Shown: piece after piece, positions 8,033 through 15,890 of the stretch
Numbering within the stretch: the stretch's first letter is position 1
Layout of the letters: the number at the start of each line of letters is the position of its first letter
DNA from: ATZT02 sp038124905
Lineage (GTDB): Bacteria; Actinomycetota; Actinomycetes; S36-B12; UBA5976
Length of the DNA stretch: 45,523 bases
Assembly: GCA_038124905.1 (NCBI GenBank)
Contig: JAYPCW010000002.1
Location: 1 to 45,523, forward strand
Direction: 5' to 3'
Notes under the pieces: generated by a model
The model's database searches: none
What the model was told of the DNA's origin: nothing
What the model saw: only the letters and a program-made list of their open reading frames with translations
Position numbers and translations under genes: made by a program

Positions 8033-9291
8033 GTTTAGTTTCACAGAAAGTCGCGCTGGATGTGATGAGCATCCGGCGTGACTTTCCTATTTTGCAGGTA
8101 AAAGTGCGAAATGAAAAACCATTAATTTACCTAGATAGTGCTGCCACCAGTCAAAAACCCGAACAGGTTATAACTGCCGAAGCAAATTTTTATAGAGAAT
8201 TGAACTCAGGGGTGCACCGTGGGGCGCACTACCTTTCAGAATTAGCAACTGATGCCTATGAGCATGCTCGGGCAAGAGTAGCGGGTTTCGTGGGGGCGAA
8301 GCCTGAAGAATTAGTAATAACCAAAAACGCTACCGAGTCATTGAATTTATTGGCCTATGCCTTTAGCAATCAAAATAGTCCATTGCTTTTAAAAGCCGGT
8401 GATGAAATTTTGGTCACTGAAATGGAGCATCACGCTAATTTGGTGCCATGGCAACAAGTTGCCGAAAAGACTGGAGCCACTTTGCGGTGGATCCCGATAA
8501 CAGAATCTGGTGAGCTCTCTTACGAAAGTGTCGAACAGCTAATAACCGAAAAAACAAAAGTAGTTTCAGTAACTCAAATGAGTAATGTGCTTGGAACAAT
8601 CAATGATTTAGATTTCTTGGCAAAACGGGCGCGGGCAGTGGGTGCCAAATTCTTTGTAGATGCCTGCCAGTCAGTGCCGCACATGAAAATTGATTTTGCA
8701 AAAATGAACGCCGATGCCATTGCCTTTAGCGCGCATAAGATGCTCGGTCCACTTGGCATCGGGGTGTTGATAGCGCGTGAAGAATTACTGGATCAAATGC
8801 CGCCATTTTTAACCGGTGGCTCCATGATTGAAACTGTGGCAATTGATAGGTCCACATTTGCCAAAGCGCCAAAAAAGTTCGAAGCGGGCACACCTAACGC
8901 TGCTGGAATCGTGGCAACAGCTGCTGCTGTTAATTACCTCGAGAATATTGGTATGGAGCAAATTCGTGAACACGAAAAGGAATTAACCGATTACTTATTG
9001 AAAGGTTTGGCGCAAATTTCTTCAGTGAAGGTCTTCGCAGCAGAGGTCGCGCAACGAGGTAGTGCAGTGTCATTTGCTGTTGATCAAGTTCATCCACATG
9101 ATGTGGGGCAAGTGCTAGATGATGACGGTATCGCAATAAGAGTTGGGCATCATTGCGCATGGCCATTAATGAAAAAACTCAATGTGCATGCAACTAGCCG
9201 TATCAGCACTTATCTTTATAACGATAAGCATGAGATAGATAAATTTCTAACTTCTCTAGAGCGAGTAAAATCTTTTTTTGGAGTTAAGTGA
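8029..9291 (+). CDS. sufS: Cysteine desulfurase SufS (class II)
   Basis: 420-residue PLP enzyme that takes sulfur from cysteine for cluster assembly. The Schiff-base lysine is K237 in FSAHKMLGPLG, and the persulfide cysteine is C376 in RVGHHCAWPL, on a short loop as in class II enzymes that need an acceptor. TEMEHHANLVPWQ and the N-terminal YLDSAATSQKP are also typical. The acceptor is probably SufU, encoded next. ATG 8029 overlaps sufC by 4 bases; ATG 8065 is a less likely internal start. Confidence 0.97.
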   Translation: MSLVSQKVALDVMSIRRDFPILQVKVRNEKPLIYLDSAATSQKPEQVITAEANFYRELNSGVHRGAHYLSELATDAYEHARARVAGFVGAKPEELVITKNATESLNLLAYAFSNQNSPLLLKAGDEILVTEMEHHANLVPWQQVAEKTGATLRWIPITESGELSYESVEQLITEKTKVVSVTQMSNVLGTINDLDFLAKRARAVGAKFFVDACQSVPHMKIDFAKMNADAIAFSAHKMLGPLGIGVLIAREELLDQMPPFLTGGSMIETVAIDRSTFAKAPKKFEAGTPNAAGIVATAAAVNYLENIGMEQIREHEKELTDYLLKGLAQISSVKVFAAEVAQRGSAVSFAVDQVHPHDVGQVLDDDGIAIRVGHHCAWPLMKKLNVHATSRISTYLYNDKHEIDKFLTSLERVKSFFGVK

Positions 9292-9731
9292 TGCAATTAG
9301 AGAGTTTGTATCAAGAAGTGATCCTTGATCACTATCGAAATCCTCGAGGAAAGGGCCTGAGAGGAGAGTGGCAAGGTGAATCTCATCAAGTTAATCCCAC
9401 TTGTGGAGATGAAATCACCTTACGGGTGAATTTGAATCGGGCTAAAGATCAGATTTTAGATATTTCTTATGAATCACAAGGCTGCTCGATAAGTCAGGCT
9501 TCCGCCAGCGTGATGTACGAGCAAGTAAATGAAAAGTCTTTAGCTGATTTTAAAAAAATCTTCGATGAGTTCTACGCCATGATGCAAAGTCAAGGTAAGT
9601 TCTCAGCGGATGAAGATTTAATTGGGGATGGAGTGGCTTTTATCGGAGTTGCTCAATACCCAGCAAGAGTAAAATGTGCCTTGTTAGCATGGATGGCAGC
9701 CAAGGACGCAATCGGAAAGGCAACACAATGA
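9291..9731 (+). CDS. sufU: Zinc-dependent sulfurtransferase SufU
   Basis: 146 residues from ATG 9291, whose A is the last base of the sufS TGA. A GTG three bases earlier is also possible. SufU takes the persulfide from SufS and passes sulfur to SufBCD. The zinc and active-site residues are present: C38-G-D40 in PTCGDEITL, C65 in YESQGCSISQAS and a third Cys near residue 129 in VKCALLAW. This is the SufU type rather than the IscU scaffold type, consistent with the absence of sufE. Confidence 0.95.
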   Translation: MQLESLYQEVILDHYRNPRGKGLRGEWQGESHQVNPTCGDEITLRVNLNRAKDQILDISYESQGCSISQASASVMYEQVNEKSLADFKKIFDEFYAMMQSQGKFSADEDLIGDGVAFIGVAQYPARVKCALLAWMAAKDAIGKATQ

Positions 9732-10054
9732 GTACAGTCGAAGCTAGTTCGAAACACGAAGATGTACTAGAAGCGCTTCATGATGTGGTTGACCCTGAAT
9801 TAGGGATTAACGTTGTTGATTTAGGGCTTATCTATGGCGTCCAGATAGATGAAGAAGATGTAGCAACAATTGATATGACGTTAACATCCGCTGCTTGCCC
9901 GTTAACCGATGTTATTGAGGACCAAACGCGACAAGCGCTAGATGGCTTGGTTAAAGATTTCAAGATCAATTGGGTGTGGCTGCCACCTTGGGGTCCAGAG
10001 AAGATTACCGATGAAGGTCGTCAAATGCTAAGAGCCTTAGGATTTAATCTTTAA
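9728..10054 (+). CDS. sufT: MIP18/DUF59 Fe-S maturation protein SufT
   Basis: 108 residues from ATG 9728, which overlaps the sufU stop as ATGA; an upstream GTG in frame is rejected. The DUF59 features are VDPELGINVVDLGLIY (from about residue 21) and the single conserved cysteine C57 in TSAACPLTDVI, followed by WLPPWGPEKITDEGR. SufT proteins act as accessory maturation factors for Fe-S proteins. It is the last gene of the suf run. Confidence 0.94.
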   Translation: MSTVEASSKHEDVLEALHDVVDPELGINVVDLGLIYGVQIDEEDVATIDMTLTSAACPLTDVIEDQTRQALDGLVKDFKINWVWLPPWGPEKITDEGRQMLRALGFNL

Positions 10055-10063
10055 GGACACTGT

Positions 10064-11917
10064 TTGAGCCAAATGCAACCGTGGGAGATGTACCGCTCTC
10101 TCACTAGGGATCGGGCTGTACTTAACCAAAAATTAGGTAGAGTTACCGGGCGACGAATATTAAATTACGCTAAACCATTTTACAAATACATCTGGGTTCT
10201 ACTGGTTTTAGTAACCTTTGACGCTTTTTTAATTGTCGCTCAACCTTTGCTCTTTAAAAGAATTGTCGACGAAGGAATACTAAAAGCAAATACCAATGTA
10301 GTAGTGGTTAGCGCTGGCTTGGTGGCGTTATTGGCAATTATTTCTGGTTTGGTGAGCATTGTGGAACGTTGGTATTCCGCGCAAATTGGTGAAGGTTTGA
10401 TTTTGAATCTTCGCAGCGAAGTTTATGATCAAGTACAGCGTCAACCAATAATCTTTTTTACTCGCTCTCAAACAGGTAATCTGATTTCAAGATTGAACAG
10501 CGACGTAATCGGCGCCCAGCAAGCCTTTACCTCAACCTTAAGTGGTGTGGTTTCAAACCTTATAGCACTCATCGTGGTGGTCGGGACAATGTTGACGCTC
10601 TCCTGGCAAATAACTCTGGGCTCGTTGATTTTGGTCCCTTTGTTCTTATTGCCGGCACGATTTTTAGGCCGAAAATTGCAAGAGTTAACTCGAGATCAGA
10701 TGAACTTGAATGCCGAAATGAATCAGCAAATGAGCGAACGATTTAATGTTTCTGGCGCACTTTTAATAAAACTTTTTGGAAATTACACCGCAGAAAGCAA
10801 TAAATTTTCAAACAGTGCATCGTCTGTTAGAGATATTGGAGTAAAGCTAGCAATTGCTAATCGAATATTTATCGTGGCTTTAACGTTGGTTGCGGCCCTC
10901 GCCACTGCTTTGGTTTATGGCTTTGGTGGAGTTTTGACAATCGATGGTGCGATTACCTTGGGTACCTTGTTGGCACTTACTGCCTTGCTCGGGCGACTTT
11001 ATGGGCCGCTTACTGCGCTTTCTAACATCAGAGTTGATGTGATGACTGCTTTAGTCTCTTTTGATCGAGTTTTTGAAATCTTAGATTTAGAAAATCCAAT
11101 TAAGGATCCAGCCAAGCCAAAGCCACTTCCTCCAGGTGGGCTGTCGATTGAACTCAAAGATGTCAGTCTTACTTATGGGGCGTCAAGCTCATTTTTAGAA
11201 ACTCTGGGAGTAAATAAGGATCAAGCGTCACTTGATAAAACTCAAGCATTGAAAAAGGTTAGTTTGCAAGTTCCTTCTGGTCAAACTGTCGCCTTGGTTG
11301 GCTCTAGCGGTGCTGGTAAATCGAGTTTGATCTCACTAATTTCCCGTCTCTATGACGCAACGGAGGGCCAGGTATTAGTTGGAGGAGTAGATGTAAAGGA
11401 TTTAGAGACGGCTACTTTGCGAGATGAGATTGGTGTCGTTTCTCAAGAACCACACCTTTTTCACGACTCGATAAAAAATAATCTATTACTTGCAAAGCCC
11501 ACTGCGAGTGATGAAGAAATTTCTAAAGCCATAGAGTCTGCGCAATTGACTGAATTTATTCAGCGCTTGCCCCAAGGCTTAGAAACTATTGTGGGAGATA
11601 GAGGTTATCGATTAAGTGGTGGAGAAAAACAACGCTTAGCTGCGGCTCGGGTATTTCTAAAGGCACCACGAATTGTCATTTTAGATGAAGCAACTTCGCA
11701 TCTTGACGCCGAGAATGAATCGCTTTTACAAGCGGCGCTTGCCACAGCTCTCGAGAACAGAACCGCGCTAGTGGTGGCGCATCGATTGTCGACAGTGATT
11801 AATGCAGACAAAATTGTAGTTCTGGATCAAGGTCGAATAATTCAACAGGGAACCCATGAAGATTTACTCAGACTTGGTGGAATTTATCGTGAGTTGTTTG
11901 AAACTCAATTAATCTAA
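10064..11917 (+). CDS. ABC exporter, fused membrane and ATPase domains
   Basis: 617 residues: a six-helix exporter membrane domain (about 40-320) fused to a nucleotide-binding domain. Walker A is GSSGAGKSS (about 412-420), the signature RLSGGEKQRLAAARV (about 517), Walker B IVILDEATSHLD and the switch His in VVAHRLST. About 20 extra residues lie between the first strand of the ATPase domain (LTYGASS) and the usual KKVSLQVPSG. As a half-transporter with no partner nearby it probably acts as a homodimer; its substrate cannot be read from sequence. It starts with TTG after AAGGACAC, 10 bases after sufT, and its end overlaps convergent surf1 by 9 bases. Confidence 0.9.
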   Translation: MSQMQPWEMYRSLTRDRAVLNQKLGRVTGRRILNYAKPFYKYIWVLLVLVTFDAFLIVAQPLLFKRIVDEGILKANTNVVVVSAGLVALLAIISGLVSIVERWYSAQIGEGLILNLRSEVYDQVQRQPIIFFTRSQTGNLISRLNSDVIGAQQAFTSTLSGVVSNLIALIVVVGTMLTLSWQITLGSLILVPLFLLPARFLGRKLQELTRDQMNLNAEMNQQMSERFNVSGALLIKLFGNYTAESNKFSNSASSVRDIGVKLAIANRIFIVALTLVAALATALVYGFGGVLTIDGAITLGTLLALTALLGRLYGPLTALSNIRVDVMTALVSFDRVFEILDLENPIKDPAKPKPLPPGGLSIELKDVSLTYGASSSFLETLGVNKDQASLDKTQALKKVSLQVPSGQTVALVGSSGAGKSSLISLISRLYDATEGQVLVGGVDVKDLETATLRDEIGVVSQEPHLFHDSIKNNLLLAKPTASDEEISKAIESAQLTEFIQRLPQGLETIVGDRGYRLSGGEKQRLAAARVFLKAPRIVILDEATSHLDAENESLLQAALATALENRTALVVAHRLSTVINADKIVVLDQGRIIQQGTHEDLLRLGGIYRELFETQLI

Positions 11918-12634
11918 CTTTGTCAGTTCAGCCAATTCTTTTCTAGTTAGGATTCCCCAACCGAGAAGAATCATAAAAGCAAAAACAAACCATTGCAACG
12001 AGTAAGCTAAGTGAGAACCAAAAGTGAGCTCTGGGGGATTAACTGGTTGCAATTCGCCTGAACCGTTTAATTGATTTAGATAAAAAGGAAAATCCTGAGC
12101 GCCTAATTCAAATTGAGTTCGATTTATAGCGTTTACTTGGCCTGTTGGTAAATCATCAGGACGGGCTACCTCTGGTTCTAAATTTTGCAAGTAGCCTTCA
12201 ATAGTTATTAATCCACTAGCTGGCTTAGGAACATCTGGACTTTCAGTTGCTGCTGCCCGTGCCGGGGTGAAACCTCGATTTACTAAAACCACCTGGCCAT
12301 TAGCGGTGCTGAACTTAGCGACCACCCAGAAACCTAACTGTCCTTCAAGGTAACGTCTTCTAACGAGTTTTTGACTTTCAGCCTTGAAACTTCCCTCGAC
12401 AGTAATTTTTTGCCAGGAAGAATAATCATTTTTTGAAAAATCCAATTCTTGATTTGCACTATTTAGTGCCGTGGCAACGGACTGATTAAAATTTACTCTC
12501 GCTTCATGTCTTTCATATTGCCAAATACCTAATCTAATACAAACAGCAATGGCAATGACAATTAAACCTGTAAAAATAAGCCAATTTTTGCTAGTTAAAA
12601 GCCTAAAGATTTGACTTCTTGATGGATTTAACAT
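11909..12634 (-). CDS. SURF1-family cytochrome oxidase assembly protein
   Basis: 241 residues. SURF1 proteins help insert heme A into subunit I of cytochrome c oxidase. Both hallmarks are present: an N-terminal membrane helix (about 18-38) ending in RLGIWQYERHEAR, and a C-terminal helix opening with SHLAYSLQWFVFAFMILLGW. The external part contains LVNRGFTPARA. With ctaA and ctaB nearby this makes three oxidase-maturation genes in 12 kb. ATG 12634 lies inside the end of the DUF3099 gene (32-base overlap), so the two are probably co-expressed. Confidence 0.92.
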   Translation of the reverse strand: MLNPSRSQIFRLLTSKNWLIFTGLIVIAIAVCIRLGIWQYERHEARVNFNQSVATALNSANQELDFSKNDYSSWQKITVEGSFKAESQKLVRRRYLEGQLGFWVVAKFSTANGQVVLVNRGFTPARAAATESPDVPKPASGLITIEGYLQNLEPEVARPDDLPTGQVNAINRTQFELGAQDFPFYLNQLNGSGELQPVNPPELTFGSHLAYSLQWFVFAFMILLGWGILTRKELAELTKLD

Positions 12635-12896
12635 TTGAATTAAAGTTTACGCGAGGAGTAATTAGCGGTGAGTAGGTTCTCTCGCGCCCAGCATTGGCCA
12701 CTACCACTGCAATATAGGGTAGGAAAATCGCCCCTAAAATGAAGGCAATTCGTAAATTGCCTTGAGTAAGTACCGCGGCGACGAAGCAGATGGTTCTCAG
12801 GCTCATTGAAAATAAGTAACGACGCGCCCGCCCTTTTTGTTCTTGCAAGAAGCTGGTCTGGGCATTAGTTATTCGATAAACCGTCTCTTCGCTCAA
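12603..12896 (-). CDS. DUF3099 family small membrane protein
   Basis: 97 residues from TTG 12896. The family start VYRITNAQTSFLQEQKGRAR and two hydrophobic segments (FSMSLRTICFVAAVLT and IAFILGAIFLPYIAVVVAN) match DUF3099, an actinobacterial family of unknown function. The frame is open to an upstream TTG at 12914, but GGAGGG lies 5 bases before the TTG at 12896 and decides the start. It overlaps the surf1 start, a neighbourhood also seen in other actinobacteria as far as I recall. Confidence 0.85.
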   Translation of the reverse strand: MSEETVYRITNAQTSFLQEQKGRARRYLFSMSLRTICFVAAVLTQGNLRIAFILGAIFLPYIAVVVANAGRERTYSPLITPRVNFNSNVKSIKKSNL

Positions 12897-12900
12897 CTTT

Positions 12901-12906
12901 TCCCTC
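12901..12906 (-). promoter_or_regulatory. Strong ribosome binding site of the DUF3099 gene
   Basis: GGAGGG on the minus strand, 5 bases before TTG 12896, is one of the best Shine-Dalgarno matches in the window and selects this TTG over the one at 12914. Confidence 0.7.
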
Positions 12907-12969
12907 CGTAGCAAAGCCTAAGGCTGATTAGCAGATTAAGCCACACGAAACCAGTTCACGGCCAGCAGG

Positions 12970-12975
12970 TAAGTT
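12970..12975 (+). promoter_or_regulatory. Candidate -10 box of fabG-fabI (leaderless)
   Basis: TAAGTT followed by 7 bases and GTG 12983. An AGGGG lies only one base before this GTG, too close for a normal ribosome site, but 7 bases before TTG 12989; the two readings give different starts. Confidence 0.35.
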
Positions 12976-12982
12976 CAGGGGC

Positions 12983-13693
12983 GTGAATTTGGAAAAAGTG
13001 GCCCTAGTGCTTGGCGCAAACCGAGGCATTGGGTTAGCCATCGCTAATGAATTTTTAGCTGATGGCTGGAAAACAATTGGGACCTATCGGTCAGGCCCAG
13101 CAGAGGCAAATTTTGATCAATTACCTTGTGACTTGGCAGACGTTTCAAGTGTCGAAACATTGGTAAACCAAGTTGAAGCTAAATACTCTCGAATTGATGC
13201 CTTAGTAATTAATGCTGGTTGGAATAAAGATTCTTTGCTCATGCGATTGACTGATGAGGATCTGTTGCAAATTGTTCAAACTAATTTAATCGGGAGCATT
13301 CAAGCTGCCAGGCGAGTAAGTCGCTTGATGATGAAGCAACGCTCGGGAAGCATAATTTTCATCGGTTCAGTCGTTGGATTTTTAGGATCCGCTGGTCAAA
13401 CCGCTTATGCCAGTACCAAAGCCGCCCTGGTTGGTGCTGCAAGATCTATGGCTAGAGAATTAGGACCACGAAATGTTCGAGTTAACGTTGTTGCTCCAGG
13501 TTACGTAAACACTTATATGACAAAAGATCTACCAGAAGATCACAAATGGGCGATAGCCAGCGCAACCCCGCTAGGAAGAACCGCTGAACCAGTCGAAATT
13601 GCCAAGAGCGTAGTTTTTCTCTCATCAGATGACGCCTCGTTTATCACTGGTGCGGTAGTTCCAATTGATGGCGGCTTAGGTATGGGACACTAG
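12983..13693 (+). CDS. fabG: 3-oxoacyl-ACP reductase FabG (short-chain dehydrogenase)
   Basis: 236 residues; classical SDR fold. NADPH motif GANRGIG (11-17), NAG in LVINAG, catalytic S129, Y142 and K146 (AYASTK), and the C-terminal FITGAVVPIDGGLGMGH of FabG. It reduces 3-oxoacyl-ACP in type II fatty acid synthesis. It lies 7 bases before an InhA-type fabI, the same pair and order as mycobacterial fabG1-inhA. The start could be GTG 12983 (leaderless, 7 bases after TAAGTT) or TTG 12989 (7 bases after AGGGG); the protein differs by two residues. Confidence 0.93.
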   Translation: MNLEKVALVLGANRGIGLAIANEFLADGWKTIGTYRSGPAEANFDQLPCDLADVSSVETLVNQVEAKYSRIDALVINAGWNKDSLLMRLTDEDLLQIVQTNLIGSIQAARRVSRLMMKQRSGSIIFIGSVVGFLGSAGQTAYASTKAALVGAARSMARELGPRNVRVNVVAPGYVNTYMTKDLPEDHKWAIASATPLGRTAEPVEIAKSVVFLSSDDASFITGAVVPIDGGLGMGH

Positions 13694-13700
13694 GGGACCT

Positions 13701-14468
13701 ATGGGAATCATGGATGGCAAGAAAGTCCTCGTGACCGGGGTCTTAACAAATCATTCAATCGCCTTTTCGGTGGCAGACTTAATTCAACAAAACGGTGGTG
13801 AGGTAATCCTCTCATCATTTGGAAGAGCTATGTCGCTGACTGAAAGAGCAAGTAAAAAACTTGAATTCACTCCACCAATAGTTGAATTAGATGTCACCAA
13901 TCAAGAGCAACTTGCTGGGCTAGAAAAAGAAATTAAAAAACACTTCAGTCAGTTAGACGGCATAGTCCATGCAATCGGATTTGCACCTCAAAGTGCCTTG
14001 GGGGGTAATTTTTTAAATACCGAATGGGATGATGTTGCAGTTGCTTTGCATACCAGCGCGTATTCTTTTAAATCTTTAACCATGGCTTGCCTTAACTTGA
14101 TGCCAAAAGGTTCTAGCGTGGTGGGATTGGACTTTGATGCCCAAGTTGCCTGGCCTCAATATGACTGGATGGGTGTGGCGAAAGCGGCCTTAGAGTCAAC
14201 CTCAAGATATTTAGCCCGAGATTTAGGGCCAAAAGGTATTCGGGTAAATCTTGTAGCTGCAGGTCCACTTAACACCGTTGCTGCAAAACACATTCCTGGA
14301 TTTGAAAAGTTTGAAGCCGCCTGGTCGGATCGTTCACCATTAACTTGGACGATCTCTGACCCGGTTCCTTCAGCGAAGGCTGTAGTGGCTTTATTAAGTG
14401 ACTGGTTCCCAGCGACTACTGCCGAAATAATCCATGTAGATGGCGGATACCACGCTATGGGCTACTGA
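13701..14468 (+). CDS. fabI: Enoyl-ACP reductase, InhA type
   Basis: 255 residues. It catalyses the NADH-dependent last step of each fatty acid elongation round. N-terminal VLVTGVLTNHSIAFSVAD matches the InhA nucleotide loop, and PQYDWMGVAKAALES carries the catalytic Y154 and K161, equivalent to InhA Y158 and K165. RVNLVAAGPLNTVAAKHIPG and the terminal HVDGGYHAMGY are also InhA-like. AGGGGA precedes ATG 13701. The 3' end overlaps convergent serB by 14 bases. Confidence 0.94.
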   Translation: MGIMDGKKVLVTGVLTNHSIAFSVADLIQQNGGEVILSSFGRAMSLTERASKKLEFTPPIVELDVTNQEQLAGLEKEIKKHFSQLDGIVHAIGFAPQSALGGNFLNTEWDDVAVALHTSAYSFKSLTMACLNLMPKGSSVVGLDFDAQVAWPQYDWMGVAKAALESTSRYLARDLGPKGIRVNLVAAGPLNTVAAKHIPGFEKFEAAWSDRSPLTWTISDPVPSAKAVVALLSDWFPATTAEIIHVDGGYHAMGY

Positions 14469-15129
14469 GCCCTAAGGCTTTTAAAACCCCGAGCAAACTC
14501 TCATCATGAACTAGTAGGTTGGCTTTTTCCTCAAGGGCATTTTTGCCATTAAAGGCAATTCCAATTGCCGCCTGTTCAATCATGGGAATATCGTTTGCCC
14601 CATCTCCGATTGCAATCGTGCGAATTAGGGGGATTGAAAACTTTTTTGCCATCTGAATCAACGTCTCTTTTTTTCCGTTAGCGTCGAGAATTTCCCCAAG
14701 CAACTTACCGGTTAATTTGCCATTAACCACTTCAAGCTTATTTGCTCTGAAATCATCAATTTTTAATTTTTCTATGATTTCTTTGATTACAACATCGAAC
14801 CCTCCGCTTACCACGCAGGTCTTGAATCCCAACTCTTTGAATTTACCTATTAACTCTTCGGCCCCAGGTGTGAGCTCAATGGCATTTTTAATCTCTACAA
14901 GTATTTTTTCATCAGCGCCTCGCAATAGTCCTACTCTGCGGCGCAAACTTTCGGCAAAATCGATACTTCCGCTCATGGCTAAGTTAGTAATGGCTCTAAC
15001 TTCGTCACCTACACCTACGGCGGCAGCTAAATCATCAATAACTTCGTTGCAAATCAGCGTTGAGTCCATGTCCATCATCACCAGGTAACTTTGACTAGGT
15101 AGTAGCTGAATTGTCGCTTTAGAACTCAT
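14455..15129 (-). CDS. serB: Phosphoserine phosphatase SerB
   Basis: 224 residues from ATG 15129; HAD superfamily, last step of serine synthesis. Motif I is DMDSTLICNEVID, motif II VSGGFDVV, motif III the lysine in NGKKETL and motif IV GDGANDIPMI. AMSGSIDFAESLRRRV is the SerB substrate-binding segment. It lacks the N-terminal ACT domains of mycobacterial SerB2 and is the short catalytic form. An ATG 12 bases upstream (15141) is also in frame. I chose 15129 because TATGCT lies exactly 7 bases before it. The start lies within the end of the upstream unknown gene. Confidence 0.93.
   Translation of the reverse strand: MSSKATIQLLPSQSYLVMMDMDSTLICNEVIDDLAAAVGVGDEVRAITNLAMSGSIDFAESLRRRVGLLRGADEKILVEIKNAIELTPGAEELIGKFKELGFKTCVVSGGFDVVIKEIIEKLKIDDFRANKLEVVNGKLTGKLLGEILDANGKKETLIQMAKKFSIPLIRTIAIGDGANDIPMIEQAAIGIAFNGKNALEEKANLLVHDESLLGVLKALGLSSP
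14459..14472. terminator. Possible hairpin at the fabI/serB convergence
   Basis: GGGCT-ACTG-AGCCC forms a perfect 5-bp stem with a 4-base loop right at the overlapping gene ends. On the plus strand it is followed by TAAGGCTTTT, a poor T-tract. It could work weakly in either direction. Confidence 0.25.
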
Positions 15130-15859
15130 TTTTATAAGCATAATTGGATAGCTGTGATAAAAATGCTCTTGATCTTGTGATTAAATCCTCAACTTTTTCT
15201 TTGAAAATTTGGTCCTTTTTCGAAGAGGCACTGGGCACTGCGGCGGCCTTTGCTAATAAGCCAATTGCCAGGGTGCGAAAAAGTCGGCCAAGCAATTGGG
15301 TTACTCGAGGAGGTTGGTCTTCAGGGAATTCCAAGTAGCCGATTTGGTGATCGAGGTTAATTAGCATTTCTCGAGCGTTATCACTCTTTGCCACTAGATC
15401 AAAAGCCTCTATATGACTTCCAATTTCCAAAACAAATTTTGTAAATTCAGCTTCAGTCTCTCTCCAATAGGGAATGGGTGATCTAGAAACTAGATTTATC
15501 GGGAATAAATTCCATTCTGCTCCATTTGGCACTAAGGCAAAACTCTTTTTGCCTAGCAAGGTAACAGCTTCACCGCTAGCTAAGGCTAAGTCTAAAAACT
15601 CACCGCTATCAATTAATCCATCTAAGGCTCCGCTTACTGGTAAATGTACCCGAGCGGTGATAACTTCGTGATCTTTTAAAAACTTAAGAAAATCAAAGAG
15701 TTTAACTTGGCGATTTTCATACCAAACCATTTCGAAAACTCCTTTTAGAGAATCAAAGCAACGCTCTAGTGACTCTTGGGAGTTTAAAAATGCATTTAGC
15801 CATATCCCAACGAAACAGCTTGAAAAAAACTCCTCGGGAACTTGGGGTTTGCTGATCAC
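15119..15859 (-). CDS. Unrecognised protein upstream of serB
   Basis: 246 residues from GTG 15859; I cannot name a domain with confidence. Visible features are KLFDFLKFLKDHEVITARVH, an ALASGEAVTLLGKKSFALVP stretch near the middle with beta-like alternation, and a mainly helical C-terminal half. There is no signal peptide and no clear membrane helix. Its shape recalls a conserved actinobacterial hypothetical family found near serB, but this is memory, not proof. Coding bias and the tight junctions with serB (11-base overlap) and the divergent ABC gene (31 bases) support a real gene. The first 40 or so residues may not be translated if a later start is used. Confidence 0.7.
   Translation of the reverse strand: MISKPQVPEEFFSSCFVGIWLNAFLNSQESLERCFDSLKGVFEMVWYENRQVKLFDFLKFLKDHEVITARVHLPVSGALDGLIDSGEFLDLALASGEAVTLLGKKSFALVPNGAEWNLFPINLVSRSPIPYWRETEAEFTKFVLEIGSHIEAFDLVAKSDNAREMLINLDHQIGYLEFPEDQPPRVTQLLGRLFRTLAIGLLAKAAAVPSASSKKDQIFKEKVEDLITRSRAFLSQLSNYAYKNEF
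15137..15142 (-). promoter_or_regulatory. Candidate internal -10 box of serB (leaderless)
   Basis: TATGCT on the minus strand, then TATAAAA (7 bases) and the ATG of serB. It lies inside the upstream gene, so it would be an internal promoter. Confidence 0.3.
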
Positions 15860-15875
15860 AATGCCTATTCTTTAA

Positions 15876-15881
15876 TAGGAT
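15876..15881 (+). promoter_or_regulatory. Candidate -10 box of the ABC-photolyase run
   Basis: TAGGAT, a close match to the actinobacterial -10 consensus, lies 9 bases before ATG 15891, giving a leader of only a few bases. Confidence 0.35.
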
Positions 15882-15890
15882 AGAACCAGA

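Noticed and set aside
9674..9727. Upstream extension of sufT
   Set aside because: It would overlap sufU by 58 bases; ATG 9728 in an ATGA junction matches the family start.
12897..12914. Upstream TTG for DUF3099
   Set aside because: The GGAGGG ribosome site would then be inside the coding region; TTG 12896 is correctly spaced.
14717..15088. 123-codon open frame on the plus strand
   Set aside because: Antisense to serB; Ser/Thr-rich translation without domain features, a shadow of the real gene.
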